Assembly: GCA_014804225.1 (NCBI GenBank)
Contig: JAAVAF010000013.1
Coordinates: 1 to 6,390 of the forward strand
Direction of reading: 5' to 3'
Source: Lachnospiraceae bacterium
GTDB taxonomy: Bacteria; Bacillota; Clostridia; Lachnospirales; Lachnospiraceae
Length of the DNA stretch: 6,390 bases
Shown here: piece by piece, positions 1 through 4,462 of the stretch
How positions within the stretch are numbered: position 1 is the stretch's first letter
Layout of the letters: every line of letters begins with the position of its first letter
Made by a program: the position numbers and the translations under genes
The notes under the pieces: model-generated
Database searches by the model: none
What the model saw: only the letters and a program-made list of their open reading frames with translations
Told to the model about the DNA's origin: nothing

Positions 1-37
1 CTTCACATTATTGATATTGGAAGTATCTCATAGCCAC

Positions 38-48
38 CTTACTGTAAG
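38..48. promoter_or_regulatory. Short perfect inverted repeat, possible regulator site
   Basis: CTTAC-T-GTAAG is a perfect 5-bp inverted repeat around one base, lying downstream of the kinase gene on the minus strand. Response regulators of the OmpR family bind short repeats, and operons for their partner transporters often start just beyond the kinase, so this could be a binding site ahead of an unseen gene to the left. At 11 bp it could also be chance. Nothing else was recognised in bases 1-103 apart from the hairpin at 60-75. Confidence 0.2.
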
Positions 49-59
49 ATGACTTTCAG

Positions 60-75
60 CCTACAATTTTGTAGG
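60..75. other. Small hairpin downstream of the kinase gene
   Basis: CCTACA and TGTAGG pair around ATTT about 28 bases beyond the kinase stop codon (minus strand). The position suits a transcription terminator or an mRNA 3' end, but no T-run follows on the minus strand, so intrinsic termination is doubtful. Confidence 0.25.
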
Positions 76-103
76 AAAACATCGACACGCTTCGCGATTC
101 GCT

Positions 104-1132
104 TTATTGTATCAAAAAGTTCATTGTGAAAACCGTTCCGACACCCAATTCGCTGTCAACTGCAATCGTACCGTTATGCGCTTCCACCACGGACTTTACA
201 AGCGGCAGGCCAAGTCCTATTCCCTGCGTGTCTTTTGAATAGCGGCTTCGGTAAAACCGTTTGAAAATATGATGCAAGTCCTCGGGATCAATGCCGCTTC
301 CATTATCTTTTACCACGATCTGAACAACTGTCGCAAATTGTTTCCATTCCACACAGACCAAATCTCCCTGCTTTGTATGGTCAAGCGCATTTTTCACAAT
401 ATTACCGACGGCTTCCATCAGCCAGCTGCGGTCGCACAAAAGCGTAATCGTTTCATCACCCGTCAGCCGAATTTCCTTCTCCTCCTGTGTGGCACGATAC
501 GCAAACTGTTCCCTAACACACTCCAGCATTTCCGATACATTCTCATTTGTTTTTTCGATGACCATCGTCCCCGCATCAAACTTCGTAATCTTTAGCAGAT
601 TTTGTACAAGCGTTTCTATTCGATCCAACTCCTGTTCGGAAAGATCGGTAAAGGATTTTATCGTCGGCAAATCTTTTGCTTCCTCCTGAATGATTCCATT
701 ATAAATATTTAACGCTGCAAGCGGTGTTTTTAACTGGTGGGAAATATCTGATATTGTATGTTTCAAAAATTTTTTTGCGTTCCTTTCATTCTCCGCATGT
801 GCGTTGAGCGTAGACACTAGGGAATTGACCTCGTAAAACAGCCTGTATAACTCTCCCTCGTTATTGCATGCAATCCGAGCGCTCTCATTTCCGGAAATAT
901 ATTCTTTCATCTGCGTTACGGCATCTTCCATGATTTTATTCTGCGTCTGAAAATATTGATAACAAACTGCCAGAATTGCAGCATCCGTAAAAAGGAACGC
1001 TATTAGGATATATACCGCTGTATGTTTGACTCCTAGAACGATCAGCAGCACAGACAACAGAATACATACCAACATGCATAGCAGCATCTTAATAAAAAGT
1101 GACTTTATATTTTGGGTTACAAATATTTTCAT
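104..1132 (-). CDS. Sensor histidine kinase, intramembrane-sensing (BceS-like) type
   Basis: A 342-aa membrane sensor kinase that autophosphorylates on histidine and passes the phosphate to the response regulator encoded just upstream. Two hydrophobic helices lie at about residues 13-35 and 38-58 with only a few residues between them, so there is no real external sensor domain. A linker follows (60-118), then the HisKA domain with SHQLKTPLAAL (phospho-acceptor H132). The HATPase domain has its N box around N244-N248 (NIVKNALDH), G1 box DNGSGI (276-281), F box around FKRFYRS (290-296) and G2 box GIGLGLPLV (304-312). All catalytic motifs are intact and the length is normal. The ATG is preceded by GGGAGG with a 6-base spacing. 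In known families this architecture senses peptide antibiotics or envelope stress, usually through an ABC transporter; no transporter is visible here, so the signal is inference. Confidence 0.93.
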   Translation of the reverse strand: MKIFVTQNIKSLFIKMLLCMLVCILLSVLLIVLGVKHTAVYILIAFLFTDAAILAVCYQYFQTQNKIMEDAVTQMKEYISGNESARIACNNEGELYRLFYEVNSLVSTLNAHAENERNAKKFLKHTISDISHQLKTPLAALNIYNGIIQEEAKDLPTIKSFTDLSEQELDRIETLVQNLLKITKFDAGTMVIEKTNENVSEMLECVREQFAYRATQEEKEIRLTGDETITLLCDRSWLMEAVGNIVKNALDHTKQGDLVCVEWKQFATVVQIVVKDNGSGIDPEDLHHIFKRFYRSRYSKDTQGIGLGLPLVKSVVEAHNGTIAVDSELGVGTVFTMNFLIQ

Positions 1133-1178
1133 TCCATTCCTCCCAGTTTACGACGCCAAAAGAAACAAGTTCATTGGC

Positions 1179-1865
1179 TCAATCAGTCGTATTCCACTTA
1201 TATCCCATGCGGCGGACCGTTACAATCCTTTTTGGGGCGCTTGGATTATCCTCAATCTTTGTGCGCAATCTGCGAATATACACGGTAAGTGTATTGTTGT
1301 CAACGTAATTTTCATCACAATCCCACAATTTGCTTAAAATCTGCTCTGGCGAAAGCACCATATCGGGGTTTTCCATAAACAGGCACAACAGTTTATATTC
1401 ATTTGCTGTTAATTCAAGCAATTCGCCGCTTTTATATACTTCTCCCTTTAAACGTTTTACCTTTATATCATTTGAATTTAACTCCGTGTCTGATTGACTG
1501 AATTGGTCACTTCTGCGAAGCAACGCATTGATTCGCGACAAAAACACAGCCAGCTTGAACGGCTTTGTGATATAATCATCCCCACCAATATCAAGTCCCA
1601 TAATAATATCTGTTTCTTCGTCCGCAGCGGTCAAAAATATAATCGGCACTTTTGATGTCCGACGTATTTTTTTGCATAAATCCAAACCGGAACCGTCCGG
1701 CAGTGAAACATCCAAAATAATCAGATCATATTTTCCATCCACCCACATTGCATCTGCTTCAAGACATGTACGGGCAATCGCAATCTCGTATCCCTGCTTT
1801 TTCATTGCAAAGGAAAGACCGTTGATTAAGCTTAAATCGTCTTCTACAAAGAAAATTTGTTTCAT
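1179..1865 (-). CDS. Response regulator, OmpR/PhoB family
   Basis: A 228-aa cytoplasmic DNA-binding response regulator. The receiver domain (about 1-118) shows the acidic pair E8/D9-D10, phospho-acceptor D52 in LIILDVSLPDGSG, T79 in FLTAAD and K101 in YITKPF, so the whole phosphorylation site is conserved. A winged-helix domain (about 128-225) follows, with ELTANEYKLLCLF and the C-terminal VDNNTLTVYIRRLRTKIED and VRRMGYKW signatures of the OmpR/PhoB class. It lies 46 bp upstream of the kinase gene on the same strand, so the two almost certainly form one operon and a cognate pair. The start at 1865 has AGAGG 10 bases upstream. The 59-bp gap to the XRE-like gene shows no convincing promoter or terminator, so read-through from that gene is possible. 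Its targets cannot be read from this window; an antimicrobial-peptide resistance transporter is a reasonable guess from the kinase type. Confidence 0.94.
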   Translation of the reverse strand: MKQIFFVEDDLSLINGLSFAMKKQGYEIAIARTCLEADAMWVDGKYDLIILDVSLPDGSGLDLCKKIRRTSKVPIIFLTAADEETDIIMGLDIGGDDYITKPFKLAVFLSRINALLRRSDQFSQSDTELNSNDIKVKRLKGEVYKSGELLELTANEYKLLCLFMENPDMVLSPEQILSKLWDCDENYVDNNTLTVYIRRLRTKIEDNPSAPKRIVTVRRMGYKWNTTD

Positions 1866-1924
1866 TTCTTTTCAACCTCTTTTATATCAAATATTGCATT
1901 CATCTATATCACGCATCACTCTAG

Positions 1925-2218
1925 TCATTCAGTCGTCATACAATAAATTTTTCTAATCTCCTCAAATAATTCTAGCGGATCTGTTTCTAATGCTAGCGCT
2001 AAGTCAAAAAACTTTTCAAAACTAATCCAATTTTTTCCCAACTCAATATTTGCTAAGTGTCTTGGAGAAATCCATGCTTTACCACCAAATAACTCATCTG
2101 CTCTTAAATCAATAAATTGCTCACGTGTTTTATACTGTTCACCTAATGCTTTTCTCCTTATACTTAGCAATTTTCCTATTTCCTTCAATTTTTCATCATA
2201 TTTCTTTCGTTCAGCCAT
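1925..2218 (-). CDS. XRE-like helix-turn-helix transcriptional regulator
   Basis: A 97-aa protein with a Cro/C1-type layout. Helix 1 is near EIGKLLSIRRKALG and helix 2 near TREQFIDLRADELFG. The recognition region is ISPRHLANIELGKNWISFEKFFDLALALETDPLELF, whose second half is the usual XRE closing pattern. There is no second domain, so it probably acts as a simple dimeric repressor. The start at 2218 (MAERKK...) is chosen because AGGAG lies 5 bases upstream. A longer reading from 2239 adds seven residues, but that ATG sits inside the 16-bp palindrome and has no ribosome binding site. The gene diverges from the AIPR-like gene; the palindrome and both promoter candidates lie between them, so it probably controls itself and that gene. 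Its target is inferred from position only. Confidence 0.8.
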   Translation of the reverse strand: MAERKKYDEKLKEIGKLLSIRRKALGEQYKTREQFIDLRADELFGGKAWISPRHLANIELGKNWISFEKFFDLALALETDPLELFEEIRKIYCMTTE

Positions 2219-2230
2219 TACCTCTCCTAT

Positions 2231-2246
2231 ATGCACCATGGTGCAT
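2231..2246. promoter_or_regulatory. Perfect 16-bp palindrome, candidate operator
   Basis: ATGCACCATGGTGCAT reads identically on both strands with no mismatch and no spacer. It is GC-richer than the surrounding AT-rich spacer and lies between the divergent XRE-like and AIPR-like genes. It spans about +8 to +23 of the predicted minus-strand transcript, where a bound protein would block transcription. It abuts the -35 element of the plus-strand promoter (about -50 to -35), where binding could repress or activate. The symmetry fits a dimeric XRE-type protein. Function is inferred. Confidence 0.6.
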
Positions 2247-2274
2247 TTACTTTTATTAATTTATAGTATAAAAT
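2246..2274 (+). promoter_or_regulatory. Candidate sigma-A promoter for the AIPR-like gene
   Basis: TTTACT (2246-2251) and TAAAAT (2269-2274) are separated by 17 bases and match the -35 and -10 consensus at 4/6 and 5/6. Transcription would start near 2281, leaving a leader of about 49 bases with AAGGAGG at 2314-2320. The region is AT-rich, so other -10-like hexamers exist and the exact start is uncertain. Confidence 0.45.
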
Positions 2275-2288
2275 AATATCAATCTCAA
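2260..2288 (-). promoter_or_regulatory. Candidate sigma-A promoter for the XRE-like gene
   Basis: On the minus strand TTGAGA (2288-2283) and TATAAA (2265-2260) are spaced by exactly 17 bases, giving good -35 and -10 matches. Transcription would start near 2253, about 35 bases ahead of the chosen ATG at 2218, and would run straight through the palindrome. The promoter overlaps the divergent plus-strand promoter, so the two would compete for polymerase. Confidence 0.5.
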
Positions 2289-2305
2289 AGCAATAGCTTT
2301 CGAGA
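2283..2305 (+). other. 5' leader hairpin of the AIPR-like mRNA
   Basis: TCTCAAAGC (2283-2291) pairs with GCTTT plus GAGA (2296-2305, C2301 bulged) around the loop AATA, giving nine base pairs. If transcription begins near 2281, this hairpin stands at the very 5' end of the mRNA, ahead of an A-rich stretch and the ribosome binding site, which it leaves free. Such 5' stem-loops often stabilise mRNA; that role here is inference. Confidence 0.4.
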
Positions 2306-2329
2306 AAAAATATAAGGAGGTACTCACCT

Positions 2330-3535
2330 ATGAGTCAAACACTATTAAATTTTAAGGTCAATGCATTACGTACTATCGCATCTCCTTACAAAACGAAAGA
2401 AAACGAAAGCACATGCGAAACCATTTATTATCTATTGGTAGATATGATTGACATTCCGGAAAATATTCCTTTAGATGTAAATCCACGAGAACCTAAAATG
2501 TCTACTTCAGTCGCAAAAAAATTAGTAGCTGCAGTATCTGAACCCGAAAATGACTTTTATTTAAACAATCGTGGCATCGTTATTTCAGCCAAAGAATTAA
2601 TCTTTGACACATCAAAATCAACAGTTACTATCGACTTAGGTAATCAAGACAACGACGATGACAAATTCAGCTACGGTATACTAGACGGTGCCCATACATA
2701 TCGTGCTATAATCGAAAACAGAAAAAATATTGCAAACGACCAAAAAAAGTATGTCCGTGTCGAGGTCATAAAAAATGTACAAAACATTACTCGATTATCA
2801 GATGCACGAAATACCTCTGTTCAAGTATCAGATATTGCTCTTTTTAATTTAGATGATAAATTCGACAATATTAAAGAAGCTATTTCCAAAGAAGCATATG
2901 CAGACCAAATTGCCTACAAAGATAATGAGGATAAAGAGTTGCATGTATATGAACTATTACGTTTAATGTATGCATTAGATAAAGACAAATACCCAGACGA
3001 TACCTCTGCTCCAATACAAAGTTATTCAGGTAAAGCACAGGTATTCAAACGATATAAATCTGCATATGATACTGATTTCTATCGTTCCTTAACTACACAT
3101 TTGCCAACCCTTGTAAATCTCTTTGATACGATTGAAAAAGACTTGCCTGAACGTTATAAAGAATATAAACGCAATCTAGGTACTGCCAATCCTAGATTTG
3201 GTGCAGTCCGCGGTATCGAGTGTTGTCCGGCCGACAAATCGTATTATACAAGTTTTCTGCACAATGAAACACCTTATAATATATCTAGCGGCTATATATA
3301 TCCTATTTTTGGAGCATTTCGTTTTCTTATTAACTTCAACGAAGAAACCAAAAAAGTAAATTGGCTCTTTGATCCAATCGAAATTTGGAATGAAGTCGGA
3401 ACTGCATTAGTCCAAAATACATTTGAAACATGGGGCAATCCAAATTTAGCCGGAAAAGATAAACAATTATGGTTATCAAATTATCGAATTGTAGAAACCC
3501 AAAGTCTACGTAAGCTTTTAAATCACAAAATATAA
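2330..3535 (+). CDS. AIPR-like (abortive infection phage resistance) family protein
   Basis: A 401-aa soluble protein with no signal peptide or membrane segment. Two blocks recall the AIPR family: DFYLNNRGIVISA (75-87), equivalent to the family's NNGI-type strand, and YGILDGAHTYRAI (115-127), in the place of the NGxQT or DGQHR-like loop. A third, RLSDARNTSVQVSDIALFNLDDKFDNIKEAI (155-185), matches the usual 'N-rich helix then dL..l' segment. A conserved-looking SYSGKAQVFKRY (231-242) follows; the C-terminal third is not recognised. The family is linked to phage abortive infection, but its biochemical activity is not well defined, so none is claimed. The ATG has AAGGAGG nine bases upstream. It diverges from an XRE-like regulator and is followed by a terminator-like hairpin, so it is probably transcribed alone. 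Base composition is clearly more AT-rich than the two-component genes, consistent with horizontal transfer. Family assignment is moderate; it might instead be a generic DGQHR-type protein. Confidence 0.62.
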   Translation: MSQTLLNFKVNALRTIASPYKTKENESTCETIYYLLVDMIDIPENIPLDVNPREPKMSTSVAKKLVAAVSEPENDFYLNNRGIVISAKELIFDTSKSTVTIDLGNQDNDDDKFSYGILDGAHTYRAIIENRKNIANDQKKYVRVEVIKNVQNITRLSDARNTSVQVSDIALFNLDDKFDNIKEAISKEAYADQIAYKDNEDKELHVYELLRLMYALDKDKYPDDTSAPIQSYSGKAQVFKRYKSAYDTDFYRSLTTHLPTLVNLFDTIEKDLPERYKEYKRNLGTANPRFGAVRGIECCPADKSYYTSFLHNETPYNISSGYIYPIFGAFRFLINFNEETKKVNWLFDPIEIWNEVGTALVQNTFETWGNPNLAGKDKQLWLSNYRIVETQSLRKLLNHKI

Positions 3536-3540
3536 TTCCC

Positions 3541-3574
3541 ACAGAATTTTGAGAAAGTATCCTCAAAATTTTGT
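3541..3574 (+). terminator. Terminator-like hairpin after the AIPR-like gene
   Basis: ACAGAATTTTGAG (3541-3553) pairs with CTCAAAATTTTGT (3562-3574) with one mismatch, around an 8-base loop. A run of six T follows at 3583-3588, some eight bases beyond the stem. It starts five bases after the stop codon. The stem is AT-rich and the T-run displaced, so termination may be partial; this separates the AIPR-like gene from hicAB. Confidence 0.5.
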
Positions 3575-3637
3575 AGAAATACTTTTTTGATTAACATTAC
3601 TTTTAATGCTTCAATAAATCAGAAATCCTTTTATTTA

Positions 3638-3664
3638 TTGTTAAAATGCAGTACTATATATAAT
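3638..3664 (+). promoter_or_regulatory. Candidate promoter of hicAB
   Basis: A perfect TATAAT occurs at 3659-3664, formed at the junction of the two 12-bp repeats. TTGTTA at 3638-3643 is the best -35, but the spacing is only 15 bases; a weaker TTATTG at 3635-3640 gives 18. Transcription would start near 3671, a few bases ahead of the ribosome binding site for GTG 3693. Confidence 0.45.
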
Positions 3665-3675
3665 ACTATATATAA
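3652..3675. repeat. Tandem 12-bp direct repeat in the hicAB promoter
   Basis: TACTATATATAA occurs twice back to back with no mismatch (3652-3663 and 3664-3675). Each copy is also nearly self-complementary through TATATATA. The -10 hexamer spans the junction. HicB antitoxins with a ribbon-helix-helix domain repress their own operon by binding repeated sites at the promoter, so these copies are candidate HicB operators; simple AT slippage is the alternative. Confidence 0.6.
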
Positions 3676-3692
3676 GAAAGGAGAGCATAAAA

Positions 3693-3919
3693 GTGCCAAA
3701 CATAAAAAACTAATTGAAAAAATGAAGCAACAACCAAATGGAATACGACCAGAAGAAATAGACAAAGTTTTAACGGCATACGGATATATTCCGGCAAGGC
3801 AAAAAGGAAGCCATAAACATTATTTGAATAAAGAAACAGGAGATTTGATAACAATAAAACAAGAAAATCCATTAAAAAAGGCTTATGTCGTAGATGAGCT
3901 GAATAGGATAGAGGAATAG
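3693..3919 (+). CDS. hicA: HicA-family mRNA interferase toxin, interrupted by a frameshift
   Basis: HicA toxins are small dsRBD-fold ribonucleases that cut mRNA and are held inactive by HicB. The body, from LIEKMKQQPNGIRPEEIDKVL through RQKGSHKHYL to the ITIKQENPLKKAYVVDELNRI end, is clearly HicA; the histidine in GSHKHY is the expected catalytic residue. The natural start is GTG 3693, with AGAAAGGAG (3675-3683) nine bases upstream, reading MPNIK as HicA proteins often begin, but that frame stops after six codons at TAA 3711. The body is in the -1 frame, open since TTG 3587. The frames meet at AAAAAAC (3704-3710). One more A, or a -1 slip there, gives a normal 75-aa HicA. An internal start at ATG 3722 would give 66 aa but lacks a ribosome binding site and the first helix. 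HicB lies 31 bp downstream. Family is secure; expression of a full toxin is not. Confidence 0.8.
3704..3710 (+). other. A AAA AAC slippery heptamer at the hicA frame junction
   Basis: In the frame set by GTG 3693 the codons are AUA AAA AAC UAA, so A AAA AAC stands in the exact X XXY YYZ phase used for -1 ribosomal frameshifting, with the zero-frame stop immediately after. After the slip the next codon is CUA and the frame continues through the whole HicA domain. No strong downstream stem-loop or closely spaced internal Shine-Dalgarno stimulator was seen, so an ordinary one-base deletion in the A-run is equally or more likely. Confidence 0.45.
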
Positions 3920-3930
3920 TCTCTTATCCT
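3905..3930 (+). other. Intercistronic hairpin over the hicA stop codon
   Basis: AGGATAGAG (3905-3913) pairs with CTC plus TTATCCT (3921-3930), one T bulged, around a 7-base loop that contains the hicA stop TAG. It ends five bases ahead of the hicB ribosome binding site at 3936. There is no T-run, so it is not a terminator; it could affect mRNA processing or the relative translation of toxin and antitoxin. The role is inference. Confidence 0.4.
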
Positions 3931-3950
3931 GACAGAAAGGAGTTAAACGC

Positions 3951-4295
3951 ATGGAAGTTAAAGATTATATGAAATTGCCCTATACACGATTAGTGCAGGA
4001 AATAAATGATGAAAGCGGACATTATTTCTATGGTAGAATTCTAGAACTTGATGGATGTCAAAGTACCAGCGATACACTTGACGGATTATATGAAAGCCTT
4101 AATGAAGCAATGGAGGGATATATTGAAGTAAAAATAGAAAATAATCTTTCTATACCAATTCCAGAAGCATCAAATAATTACAGCGGCAAATTTGTTGTAA
4201 GGCTTCCAAAATCCCTACATCAAAGATTAGCCATTGAAGCAGAAAAAGAAGGCGTGAGCCTTAATCAATTGGCTTTATATAAATTGGCACTTTAA
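3951..4295 (+). CDS. hicB: HicB-family antitoxin with ribbon-helix-helix domain
   Basis: A 114-aa antitoxin that binds and blocks HicA and represses the operon. The N-terminal partial RNase H-like fold (about 10-65) shows YTRLVQEINDESGHYFYGRILELDGCQSTSDT followed by the ESLNEAMEGYIE helix. The C-terminal segment GKFVVRLPKSLHQRLAIEAEKEGVSLNQLALYKLA (79-113) is an Arc/MetJ-type ribbon-helix-helix that would bind DNA, perhaps the tandem repeats at 3652-3675. The length and both domains look complete, unlike hicA. The ATG at 3951 has AAAGGAG eight bases upstream, a stronger and independent ribosome binding site that would keep the antitoxin made even if hicA is not read through. The stop codon lies 27 bp before the insertion sequence, so the gene is not disrupted by it, though the transcript's original 3' end is probably displaced. 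Confidence 0.92.
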   Translation: MEVKDYMKLPYTRLVQEINDESGHYFYGRILELDGCQSTSDTLDGLYESLNEAMEGYIEVKIENNLSIPIPEASNNYSGKFVVRLPKSLHQRLAIEAEKEGVSLNQLALYKLAL

Positions 4296-4322
4296 TGAAT
4301 TACACAACAAGCATAAAGAAAA

Positions 4323-4333
4323 GGGGCTGTCGG
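4323..4333 (+). repeat. Left terminal inverted repeat of the IS
   Basis: GGGGCTGTCGG is the exact reverse complement of the last 11 bases of the window. It marks the left boundary of the element. Confidence 0.85.
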
Positions 4334-4352
4334 GAAATAGATAGTCCATAAC

Positions 4353-4390
4353 AGGGTAGCTGGTGACCAAAATAAGTCATCAGCTACCCT
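4353..4390 (+). terminator. Strong hairpin inside the left IS end
   Basis: AGGGTAGCTGGTGA (4353-4366) pairs with TCATCAGCTACCCT (4377-4390) over 14 bp with a single G-T wobble and a 10-base loop; AAACTTTTAT follows. It is the strongest hairpin in the window. In this position it would block transcription entering the element from hicAB, or sequester an incoming transcript so that transposase is not made by read-through. The weak T-run makes factor-independent termination uncertain, so it may act mainly by RNA folding. Confidence 0.6.
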
Positions 4391-4410
4391 AAACTTTTAT
4401 AAAAAAGAAA

Positions 4411-4436
4411 AAAGATGGCTAACGACAACCATCTTT
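4411..4436 (+). other. Second hairpin ahead of the transposase, burying an upstream ATG
   Basis: AAAGATGG (4411-4418) pairs perfectly with CCATCTTT (4429-4436) around a 10-base loop. The in-frame ATG at 4415 lies inside the left arm, so in any read-through transcript that start is hidden. A T-rich tract (TTTCTTCC) completes the right arm, giving some terminator character. It supports choosing the later start at 4463. Confidence 0.5.
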
Positions 4437-4441
4437 CTTCC

Positions 4442-4461
4442 GTTACATGCTATAATGTAAC
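4442..4461 (+). promoter_or_regulatory. Transposase promoter (extended -10) within an inverted repeat
   Basis: TGCTATAAT (4448-4456) is a perfect extended -10 element. With the usual geometry (-12 to -7), the transcription start falls on base 4463, the A of the transposase ATG. No good -35 is seen at 4428-4433 (ACCATC), which an extended -10 can tolerate. The promoter is enclosed by a perfect 7-bp inverted repeat, GTTACAT (4442-4448) and ATGTAAC (4455-4461), spaced by six bases, which may be a repressor site. Function is inferred. Confidence 0.5.
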
Positions 4462-4462
4462 T

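Noticed and set aside
269..689. Plus-strand open frames opposite the histidine kinase
   Set aside because: They are antisense to a kinase with all motifs intact, lack ribosome binding sites and have no recognisable domain.
1866..1924. Dedicated promoter for the response regulator
   Set aside because: The spacer is AT-rich with scattered TATA-like words, but no -35/-10 pair with acceptable spacing stood out, so none is annotated.
2219..2239. Longer start of the XRE-like gene at ATG 2239
   Set aside because: This ATG is part of the 16-bp palindrome and has no ribosome binding site, whereas ATG 2218 has AGGAG five bases upstream.
3652..3675. CRISPR-like or longer repeat array
   Set aside because: There are only two adjacent 12-bp copies, with no spacers and no cas genes.
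3587..3692. N-terminal extension of HicA from TTG 3587
   Set aside because: It would run through the promoter and tandem repeats, has no ribosome binding site, and its residues show no HicA similarity; it is simply open frame upstream of the real gene.
4415..4462. Transposase start at ATG 4415
   Set aside because: The ATG is in a hairpin arm, upstream of the likely promoter, and the 16 extra residues do not resemble the family's usual N-terminus.
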